A DNA stretch of 64,000 nt from Echinicola vietnamensis DSM 17526. GTDB taxonomy: Bacteria > Bacteroidota > Bacteroidia > Cytophagales > Cyclobacteriaceae. How positions within the stretch are numbered: position 1 is the first letter of the stretch; each line of letters opens with the position of its first letter. A model generated the notes under the pieces. That model had not been told where the DNA came from, searched no databases, and saw nothing but the letters and a program-made list of their open reading frames with translations. The DNA lies in assembly GCF_000325705.1 (NCBI RefSeq), contig NC_019904.1, forward strand, positions 5,468,501-5,532,500, written 5' to 3'. This document shows, in pieces, positions 26,799 through 36,601 of this stretch. The position numbers were made by a program, and so were the translations under genes.

Positions 26799-27733
26799 TG
26801 TTTGCCCTTTTTAAAATATGCCTTGATCTGACTTTCCAATGGTGTTACCGTATCCACGCTGAACACCGGAATGCGGTGTTTCTTCAGGGTGGCCTCAAAG
26901 CCCATCAAATCAGCATCAAACCCTTCCTCAAATTGCTTGCGCACGTGGGATTTTTGGCCATCTATACTCACTTGGTAGTCTTGGTTCCCGGCGATAAATT
27001 TCGCCTTCGGCACCGTACGCTCCATGGGATCATACACTTTGGCCACCACCACGTCATTATGCTGGGCTATCTGCTTGAGGTACTTGATTGTCTGCGGAGA
27101 ATAGCGGTGAAAATCCCCGATAAAAAAAACCAAAAAATCATGCGTAACAATATTCCTGATCCGGGCAATCACATCCCGGAGTGCCACATCAAATTCAAAT
27201 TCATTGGAATGAGCCAGCTCGTGGTTTCGGGAAACAATTTTCTCCATAAACCGCAAAATATTTTTCCGGTCTCGCTTGGGAAATATAATATCGGTTCCCT
27301 CATCCGCAAAGACCACTCCGCCTACACGGTCTCCCTCTTTGAGCACCCGAAACGCCAGCATGGCCGCTAACTCTGCCGCCACGACGGATTTGGTGCGTTT
27401 CTGAGAACCAAAAAACATGGATTTCGACTGGTCTACCACTATCAATGCCGGCTTTTCCTTTTCTTCGGTAAACACCCGGGTATGTGTCCGCTGGGTCCTC
27501 GCGGTAACCTTCCAGTCGATGTTGCGGATATCGTCTCCCTTCACATAATTCCTGACCTCCTCAAAGTCAAGCCCCCTTCCGCGCAGTTTGGATGCATGCT
27601 TGCCTGCCAAAATGGTATTCACCTTCTGCTTTCTAGCCCTCAGGCTAAAGTGATGGGCCACGTACTCCATCCTGAGCAGTTCGGGCAGGGAGGTAAAAAC
27701 CTCCGCAGGATATTTTTCGCGCACCTTGGCCAT
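26795..27733 (-). CDS. DUF58 protein of the MoxR/Bat system
   Basis: 312 aa, cytoplasmic. The DUF58 signature RGRGLDFEEVRNYVKGDD followed by IRNIDWKVTAR is intact (~residues 51-80). A VWA-like metal site reads VVDQSKSMFFG, close to DxSxS. DUF58 proteins pair with MoxR AAA+ ATPases, which are thought to load metals or remodel VWA partners. It starts 9 bp after the moxR-like gene stops and overlaps the next gene by 4 bp. Confidence 0.92.
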   Translation of the reverse strand: MAKVREKYPAEVFTSLPELLRMEYVAHHFSLRARKQKVNTILAGKHASKLRGRGLDFEEVRNYVKGDDIRNIDWKVTARTQRTHTRVFTEEKEKPALIVVDQSKSMFFGSQKRTKSVVAAELAAMLAFRVLKEGDRVGGVVFADEGTDIIFPKRDRKNILRFMEKIVSRNHELAHSNEFEFDVALRDVIARIRNIVTHDFLVFFIGDFHRYSPQTIKYLKQIAQHNDVVVAKVYDPMERTVPKAKFIAGNQDYQVSIDGQKSHVRKQFEEGFDADLMGFEATLKKHRIPVFSVDTVTPLESQIKAYFKKGKQ

Positions 27734-27742
27734 ACGTTTCTT

Positions 27743-28708
27743 TTATGCTACTACAGCTACCTTACTGATCACTTCCTCCAGCACCTTATCGGCCGTAATG
27801 CCCTCAGCATTGGCTTCATAGCTTAGGATAAGGCGGTGCCGGAGACAGTCATGCACCACCGCCCGCACATCTTCGGGCGTCACATGGTCACGGCCTTCCA
27901 TCCAAGCGTGGGTCCTCGAGGCCCGGTCCATCGCTATGCTCCCCCTCGGGCTGGCCCCAAAATCAATCCAACTGTCCAGTTCTTCACTGTACTTTTCGGG
28001 ATAGCGGGTCGCTGAGATAAGGTCTACGATATACTTTTCCATCGGCTCACTGATCTTCACGTGAGCGATCTCCTTTCTGGCCGTAAAAATCACTTCAGGA
28101 CTCAGCCGTTCCTTTTGTTCCTCTTTGGCCGTTTGCTGCTCCTCCCTGTTTAGGCGGAGAATGGCCAATTCGGACGCATCGTCGGGATAATCGATGACCA
28201 CGTGCATGAGAAAACGGTCCATTTGCGCCTCTGGAAGCGGATAGGTCCCTTCCTGTTCCACCGGGTTTTGCGTGGCCATGACCATAAACAATGGATCCAT
28301 GGCGTAGGTCTTCCCCGCCACAGACACTTGTCGCTCCTCCATCGCCTCAAGCAAGGCGGATTGCACTTTTGCAGGAGCCCTGTTGATCTCATCGGCCAAG
28401 ATCAGGTTGCTAAAAATAGGTCCCTGCTGGAAAACGAATTTTTCTTTTAGTTCGGGCTGGTAGATTTCTGTCCCGGTGATATCGGAAGGCAAGAGGTCCG
28501 GCGTAAACTGGATCCTGCTCAGCCCACAGTCCAATTCCTTGGAAAGGGTCTTGATCGCCCGGGTTTTGGCCAGGCCGGGAAGCCCTTCCAAAAGCATGTT
28601 CCCATCTGCCAGCAGGACAAGGATAATGCGCTCGATCAACTTATCCTGTCCAATAATAGCGGCCGACATGCGTGTTTTAAGCTCCTGTATTGATTCGATT
28701 GCTGTCAT
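27743..28708 (-). CDS. MoxR-family AAA+ ATPase
   Basis: 321 aa. Walker A GLPGLAKT (42-49), Walker B LILADEINRAP (Asp106-Glu107), sensor region MATQNPVEQEGTYPLPEAQMD-type (read as MATQNPVEQEG then YPLPEAQMDRF), arginine-finger/sensor 2 GASPRGSI. This is a complete MoxR. It is the first gene of the operon running through DUF58, DUF4381-like, BatA, BatB/C and BatD. A chaperone-like role for the VWA proteins is family knowledge. The promoter should lie in the 185 bp upstream, but no clear TAnnTTTG was identified. Confidence 0.95.
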   Translation of the reverse strand: MTAIESIQELKTRMSAAIIGQDKLIERIILVLLADGNMLLEGLPGLAKTRAIKTLSKELDCGLSRIQFTPDLLPSDITGTEIYQPELKEKFVFQQGPIFSNLILADEINRAPAKVQSALLEAMEERQVSVAGKTYAMDPLFMVMATQNPVEQEGTYPLPEAQMDRFLMHVVIDYPDDASELAILRLNREEQQTAKEEQKERLSPEVIFTARKEIAHVKISEPMEKYIVDLISATRYPEKYSEELDSWIDFGASPRGSIAMDRASRTHAWMEGRDHVTPEDVRAVVHDCLRHRLILSYEANAEGITADKVLEEVISKVAVVA

Positions 28709-28834
28709 GTAATGGCTGTTGAATACTGATTATTTTGCTAATGGTGTTTGAGTATTGATTGGGCTACCGGTCAGAAAGCACTGTCCCAATACTTCATAAA
28801 CAACCTTCCCCTAATCCGATAAACATTCAAGTCA

Positions 28835-28868
28835 AAAAGGGGCAGCCAAAGAATTGCCGCCCCATTTT
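28835..28868 (-). terminator. Intrinsic terminator of the sulfatase unit
   Basis: GGGGCAGC-type arm (28839-28846) pairs with GCCGCCCC (28856-28863) with one mismatch. On the minus strand it is followed by TTTTTGAC. It lies 30 bp after the 28894 stop. Confidence 0.55.
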
Positions 28869-28893
28869 GATGATACTTCATGAAATGATCCGC

Positions 28894-30405
28894 CTAATTT
28901 CTTGGAGGACTGGCCATCTGCTGTACCACTTTGTCGATGGAAAGGGAAGATCCTGTCTGTGGAGGAAAGTCCTTAAATGTGGACAAAAACTCTGCTGCGT
29001 AACGCTGCGCAGGCACAAACAACCACATATTTTCACCATACCATCGAACATACATCCTTGAGTCTGGAGAAACTTCATACGGATCGGCTCTTAAATTAAC
29101 GATCAATGGCCAGCTAGGAGATTTTCGATATGCTTCGGTAATATCACCCTCCATGATGGTAAAATGTAGCTTCCACATACCATAACGGATGGCGTTTAGG
29201 TTAGCTCCGGCATCAAAGTAGAAAATTTCCTTTCTCGGGGATTCTTCTACCTCACCTTTCAGGAACGGTAACATATTATACCCATCCAAGTGCTGCTTGA
29301 AGGTCTTCCCATTGGCCTGATAACCGTTCAATACTTTTTCCTTGATATTGGGCTCACCAGCGGCGGCCAAAATGGTCGGCATCATATCTTCATGAGAGAA
29401 AATATCATTAAATACCGTTCCTGGCTCGATTACCCCTGGCCAACGAATGGCACATGGCACTCGGAAACCACCTTCCCAAGTGGTACCTTTTTCGCCTCGG
29501 AAAGGCGAACTACCACCATCAGGCCAAGTGACTTTCTCTGCTCCATTGTCGGTAGAATACATCACAATGGTATTGTCTGTTATCCCGAGCTCATCTAGTT
29601 TATCCAGAATTCTTCCTACTGCCTTATCATGCTCAACCATTCCATCTGGATATAGCCCAATTCCAGTCACACCTTCGCTTTCCTCCTTCAAGTGTGTCCA
29701 AACGTGCATACGAGTAGCGCTCAGCCATACAAAGAATGGCTTGCCATCAGCGTGAGCCTTTTCGATGAATTCGATGGCTGCATCTTCAAACTCCTCATCG
29801 ACGGTTTCCATCCGCTGCTTGGTCAAGGGACCGGTATCTTCGATACTGCCGTCAGCGGTACTGTGAATCACCCCTCTTGGGCCAAATTTCTTTCTGAACT
29901 CGGGATCCTTGGGATAATAATAACCTTCCGGTTCTTCTTCAGCATTAAGGTGGTAAAGGTTTCCGAAAAACTCATCAAAACCATGGTTGGTAGGCAGGTG
30001 CTCGTCCTGATCGCCCAAGTGGTTTTTACCGAATTGGCCAGTGGCATAGCCCTGAGGCTTCAGCAGATCCGCAATGGTGGGCTGCGAAGCCTGAATACCA
30101 TGGGAATCTCCCGGCATACCAATTGTCAAAAGACCAGATCTAAAAGGATGCTGACCTAAAATAAATGCCGCACGACCGGCTGTACAGGACTGCTGTCCGT
30201 ACCAATCGGTGAAAACAGCTCCTTCATTCGCTATCCGGTCAATATTGGGCGTCTCATAGCCCATCAGCCCGTTGTTGTTAAATCCGACATTGGACCAACC
30301 AATGTCGTCCCCCCAGATGACAAGCACATTCGGCTTGTCCTGAGCTTCTGCAAGCTGCCAACCACCGGTTGCCAAAATGCAGGTTACTAATAGTTTTCTG
30401 ATCAT
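28894..30405 (-). CDS. Secreted type I sulfatase (second of tandem pair)
   Basis: 503 aa with a Sec signal peptide ending AEAQ (~22). The metal site starts at VIWGDDIGW (Asp33, Asp34). The sulfatase signature is CTAGRAA with Cys74 to be converted to formylglycine (CxAxR type), followed by GQHPFRSGL, and later KNHLGDQ and STDNGAEK complete the active site. It is clearly a paralogue of the next gene upstream (many shared blocks, such as GQQSCTAGRAAFI and FGKNHLGD), 38 bp away. The substrate is unknown; arylsulfatase-type. It needs a formylglycine-generating enzyme encoded elsewhere. Confidence 0.94.
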   Translation of the reverse strand: MIRKLLVTCILATGGWQLAEAQDKPNVLVIWGDDIGWSNVGFNNNGLMGYETPNIDRIANEGAVFTDWYGQQSCTAGRAAFILGQHPFRSGLLTIGMPGDSHGIQASQPTIADLLKPQGYATGQFGKNHLGDQDEHLPTNHGFDEFFGNLYHLNAEEEPEGYYYPKDPEFRKKFGPRGVIHSTADGSIEDTGPLTKQRMETVDEEFEDAAIEFIEKAHADGKPFFVWLSATRMHVWTHLKEESEGVTGIGLYPDGMVEHDKAVGRILDKLDELGITDNTIVMYSTDNGAEKVTWPDGGSSPFRGEKGTTWEGGFRVPCAIRWPGVIEPGTVFNDIFSHEDMMPTILAAAGEPNIKEKVLNGYQANGKTFKQHLDGYNMLPFLKGEVEESPRKEIFYFDAGANLNAIRYGMWKLHFTIMEGDITEAYRKSPSWPLIVNLRADPYEVSPDSRMYVRWYGENMWLFVPAQRYAAEFLSTFKDFPPQTGSSLSIDKVVQQMASPPRN

Positions 30406-30443
30406 TAGAAATGGTTTAGGTGAACATGTAAAATTAAAGTCTT

Positions 30444-31943
30444 TTATTGCCTAGGGGTGAAACTTCCCGACTCCTGTCTAGGAGGAAAATCCTTAAAGGT
30501 CGCCATAAAACTTCCCACGATATTTTTCAATGGTTCAAAAGCAAACATCCGGCGTACTACCCAATCATCGTAATAGGCAGAATTATCCATGGCCAACTCA
30601 AATGGATCGGCATAGAGATCCACCAAAAGAGGAGCCTTCAGTACGGTTTGGGGATAAATCCACGCACCAAGCCCCTCATGATCTTGGGTGGAAAAATGGA
30701 ACTTCCATCTTCCGTACCGCACCGCGCCCAAAGATCCATCATCCACAAAGGCAAAAAATTCATTTCTGGGACCCTCCTCTGCATCACCCGTCAGATAAGG
30801 TAGAAAATTATACCCATCAATATGGACTTTGAAGGTCTTGCCCGCAGCGCTATGGCCATTGAGGAGTTTGGATTTGATATCCGAATCTCCAGCAGCAGCC
30901 AATAATGTAGGTAAGCAGTCTTCTAGCGAAATGATCTCATTGGAAACTTTACCTGCGGCAATCTTCTCTGGCCATCGGATCATAAACGGCACACGGATAC
31001 CGCCTTCCCAAGTGGTGGCCTTTTCTCCTTTGAACGGGGAAGTTCCACCATCAGGCCAAGAGAATTTTTCCGCTCCGTTATCGGTAGTATAAATCACAAT
31101 GGTATTATCCGTTATGCCCAACTCATCAAGTTTGTCCAGCAAAATTCCAATTTGATAATCGTGCTGGGTCATGCCGTCTGCCATGATTCCCAAACCTGTC
31201 TTCCCATCATACTCTTCTGGTAAATGGGTAAAAATGTGCATTCGGGTGGTATTAAACCAAGCGAAAAATGGTTTATCGGCATCGTGCTGTTCTTCGATGA
31301 AATCCATGGTAGCATCCAAGAACTCCTGATCAATGGTTTCCATACGCTCCTTGGTCAAAGGCCCGGTATCCTGAACTGGGCCATCTGCGCTGGATTTCAG
31401 CACTCCCCGTGGGCCATAATTCTCTCTAAAGTCTGCACTTTTGGGGTAATCGGGATTTTCGGGCTCTTCCTCTGCATTCAAGTGGTAGAGATTGCCAAAA
31501 AATCTATCAAATCCATGATTTGTAGGCAAAAATTCATCCAAATCACCAAGGTGGTTCTTCCCGAACTGACCCGTAGCATAGCCATGGGGTTTGAGCAGTT
31601 CGGCGATGGTGGGATCTTCAGGCTGTAGCCCCATGGGATCTCCCGGCATCCCAATCTTAAGCAACCCTGTTCGCTTCGGACTCTGGCCGGTAATGAAAGC
31701 CGCCCTTCCGGCGGTACAGCTTTGCTGACCATAGGCATCCGTAAACCGCATGCCCTCATTGGCAATCCGATCGATGTTTGGCGTCGTATAGCCCATCATT
31801 CCATCGTTATAGGCACTCGTATTGAACCAACCAATGTCATCCCCCATGATGACCAATATGTTTGGTTTTTCTTGCCCCATGGAAGGATAGAATCCCCACA
31901 GCACAAGAAGCACTGTTAAAAATAAAGGTGTCTTGCGTACCAT
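30444..31943 (-). CDS. Secreted type I sulfatase (first of tandem pair)
   Basis: 499 aa from the ATG at 31943; a TTG at 31961 would add six residues. Signal peptide MVRKTPLFLTVLLVLWGF ending SMGQ. Metal ligands in ILVIMGDDIGW and the maturation site SCTAGRAAF with Cys76 (CxAxR), followed by GQSPKRTGL; also FGKNHLGDL and TTDNGAEK. It is probably the first gene of a two-sulfatase operon ending in the terminator at 28835-28868. The paralogues differ mostly in the C-terminal third, which suggests distinct substrates or lid regions. No polysaccharide lyase or SusCD pair is nearby. Confidence 0.94.
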   Translation of the reverse strand: MVRKTPLFLTVLLVLWGFYPSMGQEKPNILVIMGDDIGWFNTSAYNDGMMGYTTPNIDRIANEGMRFTDAYGQQSCTAGRAAFITGQSPKRTGLLKIGMPGDPMGLQPEDPTIAELLKPHGYATGQFGKNHLGDLDEFLPTNHGFDRFFGNLYHLNAEEEPENPDYPKSADFRENYGPRGVLKSSADGPVQDTGPLTKERMETIDQEFLDATMDFIEEQHDADKPFFAWFNTTRMHIFTHLPEEYDGKTGLGIMADGMTQHDYQIGILLDKLDELGITDNTIVIYTTDNGAEKFSWPDGGTSPFKGEKATTWEGGIRVPFMIRWPEKIAAGKVSNEIISLEDCLPTLLAAAGDSDIKSKLLNGHSAAGKTFKVHIDGYNFLPYLTGDAEEGPRNEFFAFVDDGSLGAVRYGRWKFHFSTQDHEGLGAWIYPQTVLKAPLLVDLYADPFELAMDNSAYYDDWVVRRMFAFEPLKNIVGSFMATFKDFPPRQESGSFTPRQ

Positions 31944-32191
31944 ACTTTCACGTTTTTTCAAATTCTAATTGAAGTTATAAATTATCCCAAACGAATAATG
32001 GTAACCTTTACCAGTGCCTGCCAATATTTATGGAATGTTTGCAAGAAAAGATCGTTTTAAAAAGACAGAGGGCAGCCGAGCTCCGAAAACTTACCACTAT
32101 GCCATCGCCATATCCAAATGGTGTAAAGCTGATGTTGATGACAAAAATCAGTGTAAAAACCTTACCTCAAATTTAAGGAGGGCAAAACAAT

Positions 32192-32233
32192 AAATGCCCT
32201 GCAGGAAACTCGTCGGCTTCCTGCAGGGCATTT
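32192..32233 (-). terminator. Strong intrinsic terminator
   Basis: Perfect 16-bp arms AAATGCCCTGCAGGAA (32192-32207) and TTCCTGCAGGGCATTT (32218-32233) with a 10-nt loop. On the minus strand TATTGTTTTG follows. It ends the gene at 32262. Confidence 0.8.
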
Positions 32234-32261
32234 AAATTCCATGTTCCCTAACCCGTTTTCT

Positions 32262-32726
32262 TTAAAACAGGCTGGGCACCAAACTACCCAAATGCGATCC
32301 GAACGCCAAGATCAAACAGGAGATCACCGCTCCTATACTAATGGCTACAAAAGAAGAGACACGTGGCAATTTGAAGATGTAGGCTGCAATGGTCCCCATG
32401 TAAACCCCCGTGAAGGGCAGCGGAATCATGACAAACATCATCAAGCCCCAGAAGCCGTATTTTTGGATTTTATCGCCTACGCCACTTTTGGCGCGGCGCA
32501 TCAATTTTACCGATTGGCTTTTGTATACCCGATACTGCCATAATTTACCATTGAAGGTATCGATCAAAAACATCATCAAAGGAAATACCAGCAAATTGGC
32601 GATCAGTCCTACTCCCAATGCTGTCAGCGGATGGAGGCCATTGAGGACTCCGTACGGAATGCCTACCCGCGACTCTCCAAAGGGAGAAATACTCAATAAA
32701 AAGGTGTAGATTATGATATTGATCAT
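32262..32726 (-). CDS. Small multidrug export family membrane protein (PF06695-like)
   Basis: 154 aa integral membrane protein. It starts IIIYTFLLSISPFGESRVGIPYG, with the ES-R-GIPYG motif typical of the Sm_multidrug_ex family (DedA-superfamily relatives). Further helices are at ~35-57, ~92-115 and ~125-150. The substrate and real role are unknown despite the family name. It is monocistronic, closed by a strong terminator. Confidence 0.85.
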   Translation of the reverse strand: MINIIIYTFLLSISPFGESRVGIPYGVLNGLHPLTALGVGLIANLLVFPLMMFLIDTFNGKLWQYRVYKSQSVKLMRRAKSGVGDKIQKYGFWGLMMFVMIPLPFTGVYMGTIAAYIFKLPRVSSFVAISIGAVISCLILAFGSHLGSLVPSLF

Positions 32727-32856
32727 TTAGAATAAAATAAATACGTAGGAAATGCTCGTTTTTCACATTTCTTAACAGCAACGTACCGAAACGATCCGGG
32801 CACATCCATTAAGGCGTGAAACGAGGTTGTTTAAATCAATAGTTGATGGCAGGAAC

Positions 32857-33207
32857 TCAGCAAACCGGCGGAGCCCTTCCTGAAAAATGCGGCACAGCTC
32901 CTTGACATGGCGAAGCTTTCCATAGCGGATTATAAGCACTTAAAAAAACTTGATCGTGTACGCTAAAGTCTACTGACTTCAGGAAAAAGGTTTTGCTCGG
33001 ATGTTGCTCATGATCACTGAAGCTTACCCGCTCGGCTGTAGAACGCGCCTGAACATGGCTCCTGGCCAAGGAAAAATCCTTTCCCTTCGCCAAGCGGACA
33101 TTTTCTTTTACAGCCTTGGCTACAGTCGCCTCTTCCATTTCCCCAAGGAAAAAGGTAAAGGCCACCAGGCAGAATAAAAAGAAAACGATTTTGGAGCTCT
33201 TATTCAT
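32857..33207 (-). CDS. Secreted small protein, unknown function
   Basis: 116 aa from the ATG at 33207, chosen because it directly gives a signal peptide (MNKSSKIVFFLFCLVAFTFF). The mature part is basic and Ser/His-rich, with HDQ and SFSDHEQH segments, a Pro/Gly-rich C-terminus and two late cysteines. No domain recognised. The signal peptide supports it being real; the C-terminal third is less protein-like. Confidence 0.55.
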   Translation of the reverse strand: MNKSSKIVFFLFCLVAFTFFLGEMEEATVAKAVKENVRLAKGKDFSLARSHVQARSTAERVSFSDHEQHPSKTFFLKSVDFSVHDQVFLSAYNPLWKASPCQGAVPHFSGRAPPVC

Positions 33208-33356
33208 TATCGCGAATGTAGATACTTTAAACTGATTTATGGCAAACAACCATTACACTTCTACGAAAAACATTTAATCAAGTTTGATGCCAATTGTATA
33301 TTACATGACACCTTGACCATTTTTTTGGACCATCCCCCATCTTTTGGCAGTAACAG

Positions 33357-33403
33357 GCTAAAAAAAAAGCCATCCAGCACCTGAACGTGTGTGCTGAATG
33401 GCT
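33357..33403 (-). terminator. Intrinsic terminator of the aminopeptidase gene
   Basis: AGCCATCCAGCAC (33368-33380) pairs with GTGCTGAATGGCT (33391-33403) with one wobble. On the minus strand a T-run (complement of 33360-33367) follows. Confidence 0.75.
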
Positions 33404-33426
33404 CGTTCTGAACATGACGCTGCCCC

Positions 33427-34806
33427 TTAGGACAACGCTTCCGTTCGGACTTTTTCCACCTCATCGGGCGCAATGGGAAGTGGCGTTCCCAATAGGTCTG
33501 CACCGCTATCGGTAATGGCAAAATCCTCTTCCACACGGATTCCTCCAAAGTCCCGGTAAGTCTCCAATTTATCGTAATCGATAAATTCCTTGAATTTGCC
33601 CGCTGCTTTGTTCATGTCTATCAGCTCGGGAATGATATATATGCCCGGTTCCACGGTAATCACATTGCCCGGCTCCAAAGCCTTGCCAAGTCTCAGTGAC
33701 TTCAACCCAAACTCAGTGGATTTTTGGAGTTCAGGAGTATAGCCTACATACTGCTCTCCCAGGTTTTCCATATCGTGCACGTCCAAGCCCATCATATGGC
33801 CCAGTCCACATTGAAAGAACATGGTATGTGCACCGGCGGCCACGGCCTCTTTGGCATCTCCCTTCATCAAGCCCACACCTTTCAGGCCTTCCACCAAGGT
33901 TTCAGCTGCCAATAAATGGACATCCAAGAAACGCTTCCCGGGCCGCAGGGCCTCCACTGCGGCACGATGGGCATTGTACACGCATTCGTAAAGCTCTCGT
34001 TGTCTGCTGTCAAACTTGGCACTAACAGGAAAAGTCCTGGTCATATCGCCGGCATAAAATTCCGTAGATTCAGCTCCTGAATCAAAAAGCAAGATATCCC
34101 CTTCTTTCAGGGTATTGCCGTAGTAATGGTTGTGCAGGGTTTGTCCGTCTTTGGTGGCAATGGGAGGAAAAGCCAAGGAAGCATTATAAGACCGGGCCAC
34201 ACTGGTGGCCACGGCTACCAACTCATATTCCTTCATGCCTGCCCGCGCTGCCTTCATCACGGCCAGGTGCACTGCTGATGTTCTGCTTACCGCTTCGTCC
34301 ATCTGCTCCAGTTCTTCAGCTGACTTGATATTACGCTGCTTTGCCACCGCTTGGATCAGTTTAACAGAAGGCATTTTTTCTATTTCCTCCACGGATTTCC
34401 CCAGCAGCCCCCTGAGCTGTAGGACGTGTTCTCCCCTGTATGGAGGCAAAATATGGCAATCTGCCTGAACGATCTTACCCAACTTTTCCAAAGAACCGGT
34501 ATGGCTTACCCCTACTTGTTCCCCAAGCTCAGCGATGGTAGGCTGCGGCCCGGTCCATACGATATCGTCTATCTCATAATCGTTTCCGAAAATATAATCT
34601 TTATCCGCATCACAGTCGATCACCCCTACCAATCCCGGCAAGGAAATTCCAAAGTAATATAAAAAAGTACTGTCCTGTCGGTACGGGTACCAATTGTGCT
34701 TGAAGTTGATACTGGCTTCATCATTGCCCAAAAACAGCAATTGACCACTGCCCATTTCAGCCCTGAGCTTGGCCCTTCTTTCTTGGTATATTTCTCTTTT
34801 GAACAT
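33427..34806 (-). CDS. Xaa-Pro aminopeptidase (M24B, PepP-like)
   Basis: 459 aa. Residues ~1-165 form the N-terminal creatinase-like domain; ~175-450 are the pita-bread peptidase fold. The five metal ligands are visible: Asp in LFDSGAES, Asp in YAGDMTRTF, His in CGLGHMMGLDVHD, Glu in ITVEPGIYI, Glu in IRVEEDFAI. The dinuclear site is therefore complete. It should remove N-terminal residues preceding Pro in the cytoplasm. It is monocistronic with its own terminator. Confidence 0.94.
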   Translation of the reverse strand: MFKREIYQERRAKLRAEMGSGQLLFLGNDEASINFKHNWYPYRQDSTFLYYFGISLPGLVGVIDCDADKDYIFGNDYEIDDIVWTGPQPTIAELGEQVGVSHTGSLEKLGKIVQADCHILPPYRGEHVLQLRGLLGKSVEEIEKMPSVKLIQAVAKQRNIKSAEELEQMDEAVSRTSAVHLAVMKAARAGMKEYELVAVATSVARSYNASLAFPPIATKDGQTLHNHYYGNTLKEGDILLFDSGAESTEFYAGDMTRTFPVSAKFDSRQRELYECVYNAHRAAVEALRPGKRFLDVHLLAAETLVEGLKGVGLMKGDAKEAVAAGAHTMFFQCGLGHMMGLDVHDMENLGEQYVGYTPELQKSTEFGLKSLRLGKALEPGNVITVEPGIYIIPELIDMNKAAGKFKEFIDYDKLETYRDFGGIRVEEDFAITDSGADLLGTPLPIAPDEVEKVRTEALS

Positions 34807-34972
34807 TATAAGTGGGTCGGTTAATAATAATTAAAACACAAATGTCCGAAAGTATTTCGGTCAATCAAAAAAAGATCACCGTTATTGACGATAGGCCCCG
34901 GCCTTACCTTATTAGCCCGCGCTCCATAAAAGGAACCGGGCGATGCCGCAACGGGGCCTCTGGCAGCAGTGC

Positions 34973-36178
34973 TTAGAAAGAGAAATCATATTGCACCCTC
35001 ACCCGCCAGTCATTGGCCTCCCGGTTTTGGGACATCTCATCAAAGTCAAAGAAGGTAAAATCTGCAGTCAGCTTATTGAGGTGCCCATTAAAGAAGCAGT
35101 TGAATGCCAAGGTATACTCTTCCTCACTGTTTTGGGGAAGGCTCAGCTCCGGCTGATAGTGTACATACCGGGAAGCGATCTCGAAAAGCGGCTTGCCCTT
35201 GGCAGCGTCTTGATGATTCAGAATATAACCGCCTTGGACGTACAACCCTGCCAAATGTCCCGTGTTGGGGCCATAGTTATCGTTTATCCTTTTCCTGTGG
35301 TATTCACTTTGCCAACTGAAGGACTTGTACTGGAAGGCGGTTTCCACCACCCACTGGTTGACTTGGTATTGGCCCGGAGCTCCTGATCCATACCCTGCCA
35401 ATTCACCTCCACCACTGGAAGAAAAACGGGTATACGGGCTGGTATTGGTGGCTCCTGCCAAAGCAATGGACGCCTGAGGCTTGGATTGGTGCTTCAGATC
35501 TGAGCCGGAAATGGCCACCCCGTCGCCCAAAAAATTCCAGAAAACTTTTCCGACATACATGAGCTTTTTATCGTCGTTGTGCCGCGTTTCACGTCCCATG
35601 CCGGTCAATATTGAAAAGTGGTAATTAAAATCCAGTAAACCACCCTCATCAATTCGTCCATATACCGATACGCCTTGTTGACGGTCGATGGTAAAAGGCC
35701 TGTTGATCAAGGACCGCTCCAGCATTTGCTGCTTCCCACTGGAAATGGACCTTTCTCGGGTATATTCCACTTTCCACTGTCCCGCCTTAAAGCTTAACCA
35801 TGGCCATTTTTCCACCATCACCCTAAAATCCAGCAGCCTGCTTGCGCCCAATTCATATTCGAAATAATACTTCAACCAAGGCTGATAGGCATGTCCACCA
35901 ACCTTTAGACGAGCACGGTTTACCTTAAAAAGGTGCTGATCCGGTTCTTCAAAATCATCAAAATCCAATGGATTTTGGTCGTAAGGGAACGCGTATCGAA
36001 ATTGCAGCCTTCCTGCTATTTGCAACTGAAACCTATTTTCTGGAGTGGTAAATTGGAATCCCTTAGAAGTGTGCCTGATATCCACACTTGCCGAATCTGT
36101 TGATGCGGTCTGGGCATGGGTAGTCACAGCAAACGACAGCCATACACAGACAGCAACACACAGTTTGCCCATGTCCAT
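34973..36178 (-). CDS. Porin_O_P-type outer membrane porin
   Basis: 401 aa from the ATG at 36178, which starts a good signal peptide (MDMGKLCVAVCVWLSFAVTT ending HAQ); a longer frame reaches 36217. The mature protein shows porin O/P features: GFQFTTPENRFQLQIAGRLQ near the start, then FKVNRARLKVGGHAYQPWLK, KAGQWKVEYTRER, FAGLYVQGGY-like strands, and a terminal VRVQYDFSF ending in Phe. The family includes phosphate/pyrophosphate-selective OprO/OprP, but the selectivity here is not demonstrated. No pst genes are near. A hairpin lies in the 5' region (36266-36290). Confidence 0.88.
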   Translation of the reverse strand: MDMGKLCVAVCVWLSFAVTTHAQTASTDSASVDIRHTSKGFQFTTPENRFQLQIAGRLQFRYAFPYDQNPLDFDDFEEPDQHLFKVNRARLKVGGHAYQPWLKYYFEYELGASRLLDFRVMVEKWPWLSFKAGQWKVEYTRERSISSGKQQMLERSLINRPFTIDRQQGVSVYGRIDEGGLLDFNYHFSILTGMGRETRHNDDKKLMYVGKVFWNFLGDGVAISGSDLKHQSKPQASIALAGATNTSPYTRFSSSGGGELAGYGSGAPGQYQVNQWVVETAFQYKSFSWQSEYHRKRINDNYGPNTGHLAGLYVQGGYILNHQDAAKGKPLFEIASRYVHYQPELSLPQNSEEEYTLAFNCFFNGHLNKLTADFTFFDFDEMSQNREANDWRVRVQYDFSF

Positions 36179-36265
36179 AAAGCGTTTTTTTTTTGTAAAT
36201 GTAAGTATTTGGTACATTTAAATCGATCCGGCTCCTTGCATTTCCAGATCAAATTAATGTTAAGC

Positions 36266-36290
36266 TTTCCGTGAAGACCCTTCACGGAAA
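36266..36290. promoter_or_regulatory. Perfect hairpin between porin and prs
   Basis: TTTCCGTGAA (36266-36275), loop GACCC, TTCACGGAAA (36281-36290): a perfect 10-bp inverted repeat 88 bp upstream of the porin start. It could be a regulator site or a 5' UTR hairpin of the porin mRNA. Confidence 0.45.
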
Positions 36291-36601
36291 TCGGCTGCAA
36301 AATTAACGGTTCGGTGTTTAGCCTACACTAAATCAATATTACCTTTTTGTTAATATTAACGCAATCAAGATAACATATAAGTAACCGTTTTCAAAGGATC
36401 GCTCTGCTGGCTTGGTTTCTATATCCCTTCAGGCATAAAAATAAAGAAAACTATTGACCGATCCACCTCTGCCTTCGTTAAGGTAATCCAAATGCCAGAC
36501 CATCCAGCCCCATATACCGGTGGCAGATCATGAATATCACCAAAACCCGACCTCAATCATCTATTACTGCCGCTAGTGCTACTGAGTTCCACCTTTTTTT
36601 T

